A stretch of 64,000 bases of DNA from Megachile rotundata (GCF_050947335.1 NC_134995.1:8098501-8162500); one strand, 5' to 3'; positions 45,537-57,335 are shown, counted from the stretch's first letter. Numbers and translations are program-made. The notes: generated by a model not told the origin, from the sequence alone.

Positions 45537-45741
45537 CCACAAAATCATGCTTGAGCAGTCACCGATGGCATTGTATTCGAGCAGTTACGTGATCGATGCT
45601 AAGAAATTCCGCGTCACGATTCTTGCACGTTGCACAATACTCGAAATTTGTCCCGCATCAGCGTCCGCGTTAACGTCGACAGGTTTTCTAAGGTTCGTCA
45701 CGTTCCTGGCGTCAATAGACGGAAGAATTTCCCGTGACTAA
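45537..45741 (+). CDS. Candidate terminal exon, unrecognised
   Basis: A strong acceptor, TCCTTCACCCCTCACATTTCAG, ends at 45536. The following frame is open for 67 codons to TAA at 45739-45741 (HKIMLEQSPMALYSSSYVI, KKFRVTILARCTILEIC, RFVTFLASIDGRISRD) and also contains an ATG at 45547. The other two frames close within 60 bases. No family is recognised and no upstream partner exon is identified. The pyrimidine tract plus single-frame openness makes this one of the better weak candidates. Confidence 0.3.
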
Positions 45742-46110
45742 ATACCGATCGGTGTTCGAACAACAGCGTTACGTATGCGAGCCGCGCGTCCCGGCCACCT
45801 TTTCACGAGCCATAAATTTCGTTTAATTCGAACGAATTTAGAAACGGCACGATCGCGAATAAACAATGAACAAACCGTGGCGAATATCCTTGTATACGAT
45901 CGTAACAAGTTTCGAGTTGCAGGTTCATCGAAGAGGAGCCTCGAACGCTGTCGAAGCACGTGCCGGCTGAGTTTGCAGTCGGCGCGGATCGTGTTTTCGT
46001 TTAGCTATGTAATTTCGAGGCATGTGGAGAATAGGTGAAAACATTAGCGTAGCTAGCTGGGATACATCGAGGTGATATAATGCTAGGAATATTACGTAGA
46101 TTAGATATTT
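45742..46110. other. GC-rich unique island, no gene recognised
   Basis: Opposing frames of 73-87 codons overlap (plus 45775-46038, minus 45738-45959), which argues for composition rather than coding. Probably regulatory. Confidence 0.35.
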
Positions 46111-46930
46111 GAAAGGATGTGCTATAGGACAATTTGGGGAAATAAAATTTCAAGAATTTTTTAAACTTGGAACATTTGTAGAATATACAAGATTTAGAGA
46201 ATTTGGGTAATTTGGAGGATTCGAAGAATTTGGGGAATTTGGGGGATTCAAAGAATTTGAGGAATTTTAGGGATTTTGGGAATTTTAGGAATTTGAGAAG
46301 TTTGGGAAGTTTAGGAAATTTCAAGAATATGGTGAATTTGGGGAATTTGGGGAACTTAGGCAATTTAAAGAATATAGAGAATTTGGGGAATTTGAGACAC
46401 TTGAAGAATTTGGGGAATTTAGGAAATTTAGGAAAATTAGGAAAATTAGGAAAACTAGGAAAATTAGGAAATTTAGGAAATTTAGGAAATTTAGGAAATT
46501 TAGGAAATTTAGGGACTTTAGGAAATTTGAAGAATTTGTGGAGAAAATAGAGAATATGGAGAATTTGTGGAATTTGGGGGATTTATGGGAATTAGGGAAT
46601 TTGTGGAATTTTGGGAATTTTGGGAGTTTAGGGAATTTAGGGAATTTGGGAAATTTGGGGTATTTGGGGAGTTTGAGAAATTTGAGGAATTTGAGGATTT
46701 GGGGAGTTTAGAGAATTTGGGGATTTGGGGAGTTTGGAGAATTTGGGGAATTTGAGGTATTTGGGGAATTTGGAGGTTTTGAAGAATATTGGAATTTTTG
46801 GAAATTTGGGGAATTTGGGAACTTGGTAATCTGGTAATTTAATATTCTGAGGAAGTTTGAAAATTTGGGTAATTTTGGGAATTCAAAAAATTTAGGAAAT
46901 TTACTAAATTTTTTTAAACTTCCTACCTAG
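46111..46930. repeat. 9-bp G-rich array, AATTTGGGG / AATTTAGGA units
   Basis: Nonamers AATTTGGGG, AATTTAGGA and AATTAGGAA, most regular at 46400-46510. Plus is G-rich. The NLGNLGNL and FPKFPKF frames are artefacts. Confidence 0.92.
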
Positions 46931-48600
46931 AACAATCTGGTGATTTATGAAAGACTTGATCTGGTGATTTAATAATTTGGAATTTTGTAAATTTAAAAAT
47001 TTTTTATTTTATACTATGTATATATAAGTTGAAGAATATAAAAAAGTTAGCAAATTTGGTATTTAAACTTGTACAAAAATAAAAGTATCCAATTAAACAT
47101 AACACACTTTCTTTTCAAATATTACATACATTAATCGAAACATGATTTATGAACGACTCAATTGTACAAATCACCCAATACATAAGCACGATATCCAAAA
47201 TGAAAGTTAACAGGCCCATTTAATAAGAGAACCCGATAAAAATGACATTTCAAAATGTCATTTATGTTTGGAATAAACGTGAATCGATACAGCCAGCAAT
47301 TAATGGAACCGGATTATTGAATACACTATCGCTTTCACTCCTCATCGACAGAAAAGTTGTGCAGAAAGCTGATGCGTACCAGATGATGTATAAATTAAAA
47401 TTACGCAACAGCTCAAACGAAAATGAACACGATTGCAACCGGTGTTGTTCGTTAAATGTTGGTTTCCTGTTACTCGAATGAAGACATATCGCGTGTTCGA
47501 TATATGTATAACCTACGTCCATTGGCGTAACGACAACTTTTTTGTATTCGAACATTTTTTCTCTTACAAATTTCTAAGTTTTTGTATTTTTGCAAATTTT
47601 CTATTTGAGACTTTTCTAAATTTTTACGTTGTAAAGCATAAGAAAATTATTTTAACAAAATTACTTTACATATATTGAGAAATTATACATACATGTTATA
47701 TCAAATATAAAAACATATGTGATTATTATTGCAATCATATGTGTTATAAACAAACACATGTAATTAATTCAAGAATGTACTATAATAATGTCAATAATAT
47801 TTCTCATAAAATTAAGTGTAACACTAGCACTTCGATTTATTACATTTCGCTAATTCCCCGAAACCGGGGCTAAGTATAATAAAAATAGAGCAGCATAATC
47901 CATTTCTGAAAACGCCATAATTTATTTATGATCCAAGAATAGAAAGTAACACAATTAAACTCGCAAACTATATTTGAGATACCGTATTCCAGCGATGCCA
48001 CATAAATCAATTACTTTTCATTTCGCGATCTACATCAACGCTCGCTAACCTCTCAATTTAATTACACTCGGCATTAATCTGATCGAACGTGATACACGTT
48101 CGCGTGTAAGTGGAACACCGCTTATAATAAAGGGTTCCAGCAATAAGTTCGGTAAATCAACCACCGGACAGAGATTCATTCTGATTAATTGCGTGCAGAT
48201 AAACCTGATAAACGAACATCCACTGTATATATCATTCTCTCGACCCTGCTCATTACCGGCCTGCGCCGACTCCATACATCATTTTTCTCGGGAACCTGCC
48301 TGAAAACGCGAAAGAATGCCACGAGAAAAGGCGCAGATTAAATCGTAAACGAATTATTTTAATTCGCCTGGGAATACACGGTGTGGCGCGGTTAATTGCT
48401 AGCTCAAAGTCGACAAGTTCGAAAATAAATCCGAAGTGTCATTCTTAGATCTTAATTAACTTTTGATATATCAAAAGTTTGATAGCTTGATATATTTGTT
48501 GCAAATGTTACTGTTTATAATTTTAAATGTACATGGAGAGTAGCTTAGAAGATATTTTAGGGTTGTTTTGATATAAAGTAGATTTATATATTTTAAATAA
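46931..48600. other. Long unique stretch, no gene recognised
   Basis: Contains a near-perfect palindrome at 47240-47263 (AAATGACATTT, two bases, AAATGTCATTT) that includes the ATG of a 79-codon plus frame (47242-47481). An opposing frame covers the same bases. A CCCCG-aaac-CGGGG hairpin lies near 47855. The 48000-48400 part is GC-richer. I cannot support a gene. Confidence 0.35.
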
Positions 48601-48610
48601 AATTTTTCTG

Positions 48611-48705
48611 AAGGAGATTGTGGAGTGATGGGTTAAACACTAGTGATAGCAACTTTTGGAGCGAGAGTTCAAATCTCCATTGACTGATTTTATTTTTTTT
48701 TTATA
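48611..48705 (+). other. tRNA-like / Pol III-like relic
   Basis: GGTTAA (D-loop-like) at 48631-48636 and GAGTTCAAATCTC (B-box-like) at 48665-48677 are followed by a run of ten T from 48693. GGAGATT (48613-48619) pairs with AATCTCC (48672-48678). It does not fold as a proper tRNA, so at most it is a decayed tRNA gene or SINE. Confidence 0.2.
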
Positions 48706-49310
48706 AATTATGTGTAGTGCTTTGTGATAAGGTCTTGCCTTATATTTTAAATTTCTGAAAGAAATTTGGAAGATAAAGTTAGAAAATCTAATATTTAATC
48801 TAATGGATGTGTAGTTTAATTTTCTGATATTTTTTAGTGAAGAAAATACTACTCTAAATTTTATGTAAACGTTTTATTACCACCTGTAAAGAAGTATAAA
48901 AAATTTAGGAAGAAATACAAATATTCAGAAGAAAACAGAATTAAACTGGTATGTAAACATACCAATAGAAATTGTTATTGTAGTTAATTAATTATACTAT
49001 CAAATCATATTAAACTTTACATCTTCCTTGATTTGATATGGAGCAATCTAATAATAACTCTCCCTATCAGCATGCAAAAGCTCATTAAAATCTGAATGTG
49101 TCACTTGGGAAGCTCTCCTTCTGAGTTAGGGAGTCTCGTCTGGATAAGATATGGCGTCTGGATTGTTTCAAGATGATACTAACACTAAATCAAACACCAC
49201 CCTTAATTAACTATTTCACAGTTTCCTCCCTTAGATTACAGGTATAACACATTTCCTAAATGCGTATTTTTGTTAAATACAAGATAAAATTGAAAAAAAT
49301 CTTTGTGAAC
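48706..49310. other. Unique AT-rich sequence
   Basis: Nothing supported. Confidence 0.4.
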
Positions 49311-50545
49311 TTGAAACGAATGAGTATCAAGTTAGGTAGAGATCAATTAAACTAGACAGAGATCAATAGGTATCAAATTACGAAGAGATCAATAACTATC
49401 AAAGTAGGCAGAGATCAATTAACATCAAACTAGACAAAAGTCAATAAGTATCAATCTAGACAAAGATCAATAAGTATCAATCTAGACAAAAGATCAATAA
49501 GTATCAAACTAGACATGGGTCAATAAGTATCAAACTAGACATAGGTCAATAAGTATAAAACTTGACAGAGATCAATTAAAATCAAACTAGTCAAAAGTCA
49601 ATAAGTATCAATCTAGACAGAGATCAATAAGTATCAGTTTAGACAAAGATCAATAAGTATCAATCTAGACAAAAGATCAATAAGTATCAAACTAGACATA
49701 GGTCAATAAGTATCAAACTAGACAAAAGTCAATAAGTATCAATCTAGATAGAGATCAATAAGTATCAATCTAGACAAAGATCAATAAGTATCAATCTAGA
49801 CAAAAGATCAATAAGTATCAAACTAGACATGGGTCAATAAGTATCAAACTAGACATAGGTCAATAAGTATAAAACTTGACAGAGATCAATTAAAATCAAA
49901 CTAGTCAAAAGTCAATAAGTATCAATCTAGACAGAGATCAATAAGTATCAGTTTAGACAAAGATCAATAAGTATCAATCTAGACAAAAGATCAATAAGTA
50001 TCAAACTAGACATGGGTCAATAAGTATCAAACTAGACATAGGTCAATAAGTATAAAACTTGACAGAGATCAATTAAAATCAAACTAGTCAAAAGTCAATA
50101 AGTATCAATCTAGACAGAGATCAATAAGTATCAGTTTAGACAAAGATCAATAAGTATCAATCTAGACAAAAGATCAATAAGTATCAAACTAGACATGGGT
50201 CAATAAGTATCAAACTAGACATAGGTCAATAAGTATAAAACTTGACAGAGATCAATTAAAATCAAACTAGTCAAAAGTCAATAAGTATCAATCTAGACAG
50301 AGATCAATAAGTATCAATCTAGACAAAGATCAATAAGTATCAATCTAGACAAAAGATCCATAAGTATCAAACTCGACAGAGATCAATAAGTATCAAATTA
50401 GGTGGAGATCAGTAAGTATCAAACTCGACAGAGGTCAATAAGCATCAATCTAGACAAAAGTTCAATAAATATCAAACTAGACAAAAGACCAACAAGTATC
50501 AAACTAGACGTAGGTTCATAAATATCAAATTATGCAGAGATCAAG
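49311..50545. repeat. 26-bp array with 183-bp higher-order repeat
   Basis: The monomer of about 26 bp contains AAGTATCAATCTAGACAAAG and ATCAAT. Variants (CATGGGTC, CATAGGTC, TATAAAACTTGAC, AAAATCAAACTAGTC) follow each other in a fixed order. The marker TAAAATCAAACTAGTC is at 49577, 49891, 50074 and 50257, spacings of 314, 183 and 183. So blocks of seven monomers have been duplicated as units. Confidence 0.92.
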
Positions 50546-51350
50546 ATAAAGACTCAACGTCTATACTTATTATTCAACTTCATCCTTAGTTTCGTAGTAA
50601 GTGTGTTCACTGGTAGGTTCCATCCCATAACCTACAATTTAATTATTATTATAACATGAAGACCCCCAAAAAAATGATCAAATGCTAAAGATATTTTGGG
50701 CACAGCCATTGGTGATCATTGATGAACTTGTAGTTAAAACTGAACTCGAAATCGCAGTGAAAATACGAGAGAGCAGTGCGTCACGTGTGGGATATTAAAG
50801 GCAAGGGGTCAACGTTAAACAGTCGTGTACCACGAAGGCACACGGAAAATATAGCATCGATAGGATCGCAAGGATCGAACAGCTCGCGTGCCGTTCGAAG
50901 AGATCATCGATCTGCACCGAGGTAATTTTCGTCTCCGTCCACAGCGTATTGACTTTCAAATCATCAGCGTCGAACGACCAGTTGGAGATGCACGAGCATC
51001 GCCATACCTGTTCGCGACAACCCGTCGCGATATTAGCCATCGGGAATTTATTACAACGACAAGTGGTTTTCCGCTGTTCAACACGGACCTGACGACCGGC
51101 CTGAAAAACAATCGATGCACGCGTCCTTTCGCGCCTACCAACGGACGTTTATGGAGAGAATCCTGATGTCCGTCGCGGGAACAAGAACTGTCCTTGAGAA
51201 ACAAGTTGACGAAGTAGTTGTCGGCTTTCGATCGCGCTTACGAGAAGGGACGGTTTCGAGAGCGTATGTGCGATTTGAAGAAATGACGCGTGAAGAACCT
51301 GTAGCTTCGAGACAAGAGTTAAACTCTTTAAGTTGCTTTGACTAAAGTAA
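50546..51350. other. Unique GC-rich island with overlapping splice-like signals
   Basis: On the minus strand CGATTGTTTTTCAG (ending about 51104) and CGCGAACAG|GTATGG (about 51012) bracket 93 bases open in two frames (AGRQVRVEQRKTTCRCNKF or PVVRSVLNSGKPLVVVINS). On the plus strand 50888-51166 is open for 92 codons from GTG (contains VPFEEIIDLHRG). Only one can be right, and possibly none. Confidence 0.25.
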
Positions 51351-52340
51351 AGGAAGACTACTGTATGATGAAATGGTTGTCTTTGATGAGATTTGAAAAA
51401 TTGAAACAGTGAAGGTTTATCAAAAAATGAGCTAAGTGCAAGAGTCTTTCTGAAGTTAGGCAACAGACTACTGTATGATGTGTGGACTCCCATCAAATTT
51501 AAAGAAATGAAACATAAAGGAGAACCTGTAAGTTCAAGTCAGGTGAAAGACAAGACAAGAATCAAGTTAAGGTTCAGGAACAGAGTACTGTATGATATGT
51601 GGACATTGTCATATCGCACCTATAAGATCAAGAGCCTTCCAGGTTAAAGAAGATAAAATTACGGAAGAGACTATTGTGTAACGATATGTTTTTGATGAAA
51701 TTTGAACTGAAACATTGAAGGTCTATCGAAAGAGAAGCTAGCGAGTTGAAGAGTCAGGTTAAGGAAGCTAAAATTACGGAAGACTGCAGTGTTATGATAT
51801 GGCGACTTCGATGAAATTCGAAGAAATGAGGCAGTGTCGAATGTCTAGTAGTCCTCTGGGTTATAGAATATGAAATTACAAAGGAGACTATTGTGTGATA
51901 TGTTGCTTTCGATGAAATTTGAAGAATTGAAACATTGCCAAGGTCTGTCAAAAGAGGAGCTATAGAGGAAGTCTTTCAGAATCTAAAGTTAAACGAGAGG
52001 CTATTGTGTGATATGTTAATTTCAATTAAGTTTGAAGAAATGAAATATTGTTAAAGGTTTATCAAACCTATAGTAAGTTGAATAATCTTCTAGGTTAAAA
52101 AATATAACCCAGATAATAATCTAAAAATATTTACAAAAGAAACTATTGTATGATATGTTGTTTTCAATGAAATTTGAAAAAATGGAACAAAGTCAAAGGT
52201 CTGACTATGTCAAATTATGACACTATGACATAGTGATGTCTATGGCATAATTATGATACCATCACATAGTATAGCAAGCTAAAAAAGAAGTTACTACAGG
52301 AGACTATTGTGTAATAATACGTTTCTTGATGAATAAAGTC
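51351..52340. repeat. Diverged tandem repeat, about 110-140 bp units
   Basis: The marker ACTATTGTGTGATATGTTG, or ACTACTGTATGATGTG in older copies, recurs near 51358, 51468, 51565, 51670, 51788, 51887, 52001, 52142 and 52302. Each is followed by 'gatgaaatttgaagaa' and 'aggtctatcaaa' blocks. An inverted repeat ACTATGTCA / TGACATAGT lies at 52204-52234. Confidence 0.75.
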
Positions 52341-52665
52341 GCTTAGAGGATTTTTTCTAGTTGTAAGACGAGTACAGTCATTTACGGTTCAGATCGTTTA
52401 GGTAGAAGAGATTTATTCTTACAGGTGTTCGTAATGTTGATCGCCATTATGGTTTCGTAATGTATATGGTTTCATATGTAGGATACAATGTAATCTACCT
52501 TTATACTGTTTATCGTTACGTAATAACCTTCTTTGTGCACATTGATTTTTGCTCATTATTAACAATCGTTGTGCATCAGAATGCACCAAAGCAAATTTAA
52601 TGAAATTTAATTTAACATTATAATTGACATCACATATTTCAATATCCAAAATCTGATAATTATCC
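52341..52665. other. Unique AT-rich sequence
   Basis: A 98-codon minus frame (52419-52715) extends into the next repeat and is not supported. Confidence 0.35.
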
Positions 52666-52885
52666 AACGCCACAACGGACATCACATAATCATTTAATAT
52701 CATAACTGACATCACAACAACTTGACATCATAACTGACATCACAATAACCTGACATAACTGACATCACAATAACCTGACATCATAACTGACATCACAAAA
52801 ACCTGACATCATAATTGCAATTATTCAATACCACAAATGCCATCACACAAGTACTTGACATCACCAATGACATCACGCAACTGAC
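52666..52885. repeat. Tandem repeat of about 24-27 bp, CATAACTGACATCACAATAA
   Basis: About eight copies, increasingly degenerate to the right. Confidence 0.85.
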
Positions 52886-53440
52886 ATCCTAATCGACCCA
52901 ACTTATCGACCACACTTCGATAGCAAGAGACTCGTGCACCGTGTTCCCGGAACAATCGCAAGACAGTCCAAGTGACACCAAGCGTGAAAGTCACTATATC
53001 TACGAATGCATACAAGTTGGCCACCTGCATCATTCCGAACAGGTGAGTGCAGAGGTCAAACATACGGTCGAAAGTTGCGGCACACGTGGTACCGAGTTAC
53101 GAGAAACAAGTCGTAAATCGAGGTGAACCGAGGTGCTTCGCCGTGGGCGCCGATATAACGGTGACGGCCGGGTCGCTCGTGGCCTCCTTTCCGACCTCCC
53201 CTCTTTCTCGCGCCTCCTTTTCAACTCGATACCTCTTCTTTGACTTCGGCGTTTCGTGTATAACTGTACATTCGTCCGTTCGTATAACCCGCTTCTTTCC
53301 GTATGACGATACGCGTATGTACAGTCACCAGCAAATATGGCTTCCCTAACGAAAATGTGACGGTAGGTATAGGCCTTGTGGTGGCTTTTGGACATTTCTG
53401 GGAATTCGTCAAAGTGGGAAGGGGTGAATGGGAGTAGGAA
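52886..53440. other. CpG-rich unique island
   Basis: A consensus donor CGAACAG|GTGAGT sits at 53042 on the plus strand after a short open frame (RKTVQVTPSVKVTISTNAY, KLATCIIPN). On the minus strand an ATG at 53061-53063 opens a frame with a hydrophobic run (LYAFVDIVTFTLGVTWTVL) that continues into the neighbouring repeat. Larger opposing frames cover 53030-53395. It could be a first-exon/promoter region; unresolved. Confidence 0.25.
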
Positions 53441-54130
53441 GGTGGTGATATTTGAGATTCAAGGGGTGCTGATATGGGAAGATTGGGATATGGGGTATAG
53501 GAGCTTGGGATATGGGAGTTTGGGATGCGGAGATTTGGGATGTGGAAATATGGGATGTGGAGATTTGGGGTATGAGAATTTGGGATATGAAGGTTTAAAA
53601 GATGGAATATTGGGGATATGAAGGATTTGGGATATGTGAGATTTAGAATATGTGGAATTTGGGATATGTGGGATCTGGGATATGTGGGATTTGGGATATG
53701 TGGGATTTGGAATATGTGGGACTTGGGATATGTGGGACTTGGGACATGTGTATTTGAGACATGTGGAGATGTGGGATGTGGAGATTTGGGATATGTGGGA
53801 TTTGGAATATGTGGGATTTGGGATATGTGGGATTTGGGATATGTGGGATTTGGGATATGTGGGATTTGGGATATGTGGGATTTGGGATATGTGGGATTTG
53901 GGATATGTGGGATTTGGGATATGTGGGATTTGGGATATGTGGGATTTGGGATATGTGGGATTTGGGATATGTGGGATTTGGGATATGTGGGATTTGGGAT
54001 ATGTGGGATTTGGGATATGTGGGATTTGGGATATGTGGGATTTGGGATATGTGGGATTTGGGATATGTGGGATTTGGGATATGTGGGATTTGGGATATGT
54101 GGGACTTGGGATATGTGGGATTTTTTTAAA
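53441..54130. repeat. 16-bp G-rich minisatellite, nearly perfect
   Basis: 53441-53620 is decayed; from 53800 to 54120 there are about twenty near-perfect GGGATATGTGGGATTT units. Plus is G-rich. Among the members of the family this is the most homogeneous, implying recent expansion. The 122-234 codon frames on both strands are artefacts. Confidence 0.95.
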
Positions 54131-54530
54131 TTTAAAAAGATTAGATTTAAAGAAATCCCACATATAAAATCTACAATTTAAAATCTATAAACTGTTTGCT
54201 GTTGCAATTTTAAAATGTTAGGACTTCGGGGTCTAGAAATTTGAAAATCTTAGAACTTGAGGGTCTAGAAATTAAAACACCTTGAAATTTGAAGGTCTAG
54301 AAATTTAATACTTGGAATTTTAAGGTCTAGAAATTTGATACTTGAAATTTCAAGGTCTAGAAATTTGATACTTGGAATTTCAAGGTCTAGAAATTTGATA
54401 CTTGAAATTTAATACTTGAAATTTGACACTTGAAATGTGATACCTAAAATTTGATACTTGAAATTTGCCATTTGAAATTTGACACTTGAAATTTGATACT
54501 TGAAATTTGATACTTAAAATTTCCTAGAAA
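54131..54530. repeat. AAGGTCTAGAAATTTGATAC and ACTTGAAATTTGAT arrays
   Basis: 54220-54400 has a unit of about 34 bp (GGTCTAGAAATTTGATAC plus TTGAAATTTCAA); 54400-54525 has 14-bp ATTTGATACTTGAA units. Confidence 0.85.
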
Positions 54531-55228
54531 TATCATTTTAGGAACTTCCAGTACATAACTGCACATAATTATCCTTAAGAAAACGACAAGTCCAAGCTGT
54601 TTCCGTGGATTGGCATCGAAATATCCTACGCAGCGCATGGTTATAACGGTAACGCGTGTAATTTGATTAGATGATGAATCCCTAATAGAACCACGTGGAA
54701 TCTCCACTGATTTGACGACTTGTACGTTTCATCGCATGTTCGTTATTTTCAAATTTATTAGGAACCACAGATTTATACACGCCGTTACTTTAAATCGCTT
54801 GAACATCACGTGTTTTAGAATAGTAAATTTGAAAGTAACGACGTATAATAGCGCCATTAACTGATAAACCATCTTGTCGAAGTGCTAAGTGAATGTCGAT
54901 GTCATCGAGCGCAGATACGTATTCGGACTTCTTTAATTTGGCGCGCCATTCGAAGGCAAGAGTTTTTTTTTTGTCGCTAAAAGATACTTACGTAAAGGTT
55001 ACGTAATTTCACTTCCCTGATGCGCGATAATAAAGATCGCAAAAAATTATTGCCTCGAGGATGGTGAATTAAGTTGTATATTATTGGAAGAAGCATAAAA
55101 ATAAATTTTGCAGATGCAATTTTGCAGTTTTACAAAATATGCAAAAACAATTTTTTGTAATTAAAGATTCGAAATAATATTTTGGAGAAAAAAATATATA
55201 TTCATTCTATTAAACATATATCAAAATT
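54531..55228. other. Unique sequence, no gene recognised
   Basis: GC-richer to 55060, then AT-rich. An 87-codon minus frame (54444-54707) runs in from the repeat. ATACTTACGTAAAGG near 54984 reads as a GTAAGT donor on the minus strand but has no pyrimidine tract in front. Confidence 0.35.
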
Positions 55229-55580
55229 ACAATTAATTATATTAATTATATATTGTATATTAAAATTATGAATGTGAAAATTATGCACTTATTTATTGTT
55301 AAAATTACAAATTTATTTATTTATGTTAAAACTTGCAAAACTTAAACACATATCAATCTGTGATTCAATATAAGTGAACCTGGAATAAACAAAAGAAGTT
55401 AAAAATTTACAATTAATTATATTAATTATATATTGTATATTAAAATTATGAATGTGAAAATTATACATTTACTTATTGTTGAAATTACAAATTTATTTAT
55501 TTATGTTAAAACTTGCAAAACTTAAACACATATCAATCTGTGATTCAATATAAGTGAACCTGAAAGAAACAAAAGAAGTT
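55229..55580. repeat. Tandem duplication of 180 bp
   Basis: The segment starting ACAATTAATTATATTAATTA at 55229 is repeated at 55409. The two copies differ at only a few positions, so the duplication is recent relative to the diverged arrays around it. Confidence 0.93.
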
Positions 55581-55960
55581 ATATCAGGCAATTTCATTAT
55601 AAGTGCTAATTGCTATTCTACGAGCTCCATAATTTTTAAGCCAACAACAAGTTAACACTGAAATAAAAATTGGAGCATTGTTCGCGTGGATGTACAGTTT
55701 TAAACAATGTCTAATTGTCGTGTAGAGACGTTAGGTGCGAAGGGGTATCTCTTCTCATCGCTAATTAGCGTTGATGAGCTTGAAGCTCGATCTAAACAGA
55801 GCGAACTCCTGTGCTAAATCGCGTCAGGGTGAATAGAGGATGAATCTAACGCTAACCGTTTATTTTGCATGTTGAGAACGAGATCTGTATGTGGTGTAAG
55901 ATTTACTGTAATTTGTAACATGGGTATTCTCACAGAAGTCAGTGATCTCTTGTTGCCATA
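55581..55960. other. Unique sequence, no gene recognised
   Basis: GC-richer at 55700-55860. No supported frame. Confidence 0.35.
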
Positions 55961-56865
55961 CAAAATCACTACAGTTAAAATTCTGATACCTTAAAATCCC
56001 AATAGATAAAATCCCAGTAACCTAAAATCCTGGCAATGTGAAGTGACAACAGCTAAAATCCTGACAACCTAAAATCCCAATAGCTTGAAATCCTGTCAAC
56101 ATGAAATCTTAACAGTTAAAATTCCGGCAGCATAAAATCCCAATAGATAAAATCCTGCCAACGCGAAATGTCAACAGATAAAATCCTGACAACTTAAAAT
56201 ACTAACAGTCCAAAATCGTCATTACCTAAAGTCCCGACAGCTAAAATTCCAAGAGCCTAAAATCCCCACTACCTAAAATCCCAACAACTAAAACCCCCAG
56301 CAGCCTAAAATTCCCATTACCTAAAATCCTGACAGTTTACATTTCAATAGCTAAAATTCCAACAGCCTAAAATTGCCACTATCTAAGACCTTGACAGCTA
56401 AAATCCCAAAAGCCTAAAATTCCGACAGTTAAAATCCCAACAGCCCAAAATCCCCACTACCTAAAACCCCAACTGCTAAATTCCCAATAGCCTAAAACCC
56501 CCATTATCTAAAATCCCAACTGCTAAATTCCCAATAGCCTAAAATCCCCACTACTTAAAATCCCAACTGCTAAATTCCCAACAGCCTAAAATCCCCACTA
56601 TCTAAAATCCCAACTGCTAAATTCCCAACAGCCTAAAATCCCCACTATCTGAAATCCCAACTGCTAAATTCCCAATAGCCTAAAATCCCCACTATCTAAA
56701 ATCCCAACTGCTAAATTCCCAATAGCCTAAAATCCCTACTATCTAAAATCCCCCAGCTAACATCCCAACAACCTAAAATCTCCACTACCTAAAATCCCGA
56801 CAGCTAAAATCCCAACATCCCAAAATCTCCATTACCCAAAATTCCACTACACCAAATACACGTAA
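55961..56865. repeat. C-rich array, about 47-bp units
   Basis: Composite units made of CTAAAATCCCCACTATCTAA plus AATCCCAACTGCTAAATTC and CCAATAGC, regular at 56460-56750 and degenerate before and after. Confidence 0.88.
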
Positions 56866-57335
56866 AATACAATCCACAACAAATACAATAACGCACCCAA
56901 GAAATAAAAACACTAAACAAATACATTAAAGCAAAAAGAGCTATTGAAACTTGCAAGTAACGTCGATAATGAAGACTACAGTGCTCATTCGCACGGAATT
57001 TCTCTCGAACCGAGAGGTGTATAATTACATTTCCTTGAAATAAAGGAATCGATCCCAAACCTGATTTCCAAGCTGTGAAGTGTTGCACAACGATGAATCA
57101 CTGGACCATCGAGTAACTTTGTCAATTGATGTTGAAACCGTAATTGAATATGAATCAAGCGGAATACGATGTTGAACGGAACTGTTTAAACGACACGATA
57201 TTATGAAATGCTCCATAAATTGTGATATACATAGGTTTCTCGGTCAATGAAGTTTCACAGGTGTGTAAGTGTGTTGATATTGGAGAATATTGGGGGGTCA
57301 GATTTTTATTTGAGGAAGATTGTTTTGTAGGTTAA
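56866..57335. other. Unique island, no gene recognised
   Basis: A 94-codon minus frame at 56804-57088 and a 63-codon one at 57025-57216 are unsupported. Probably regulatory or intronic. Confidence 0.35.

Noticed and set aside
52821..53063. 80-codon minus frame with a hydrophobic segment
   Set aside because: About a third of it comes from the neighbouring 24-27 bp tandem repeat; the opposite strand carries an equally good donor and frame.
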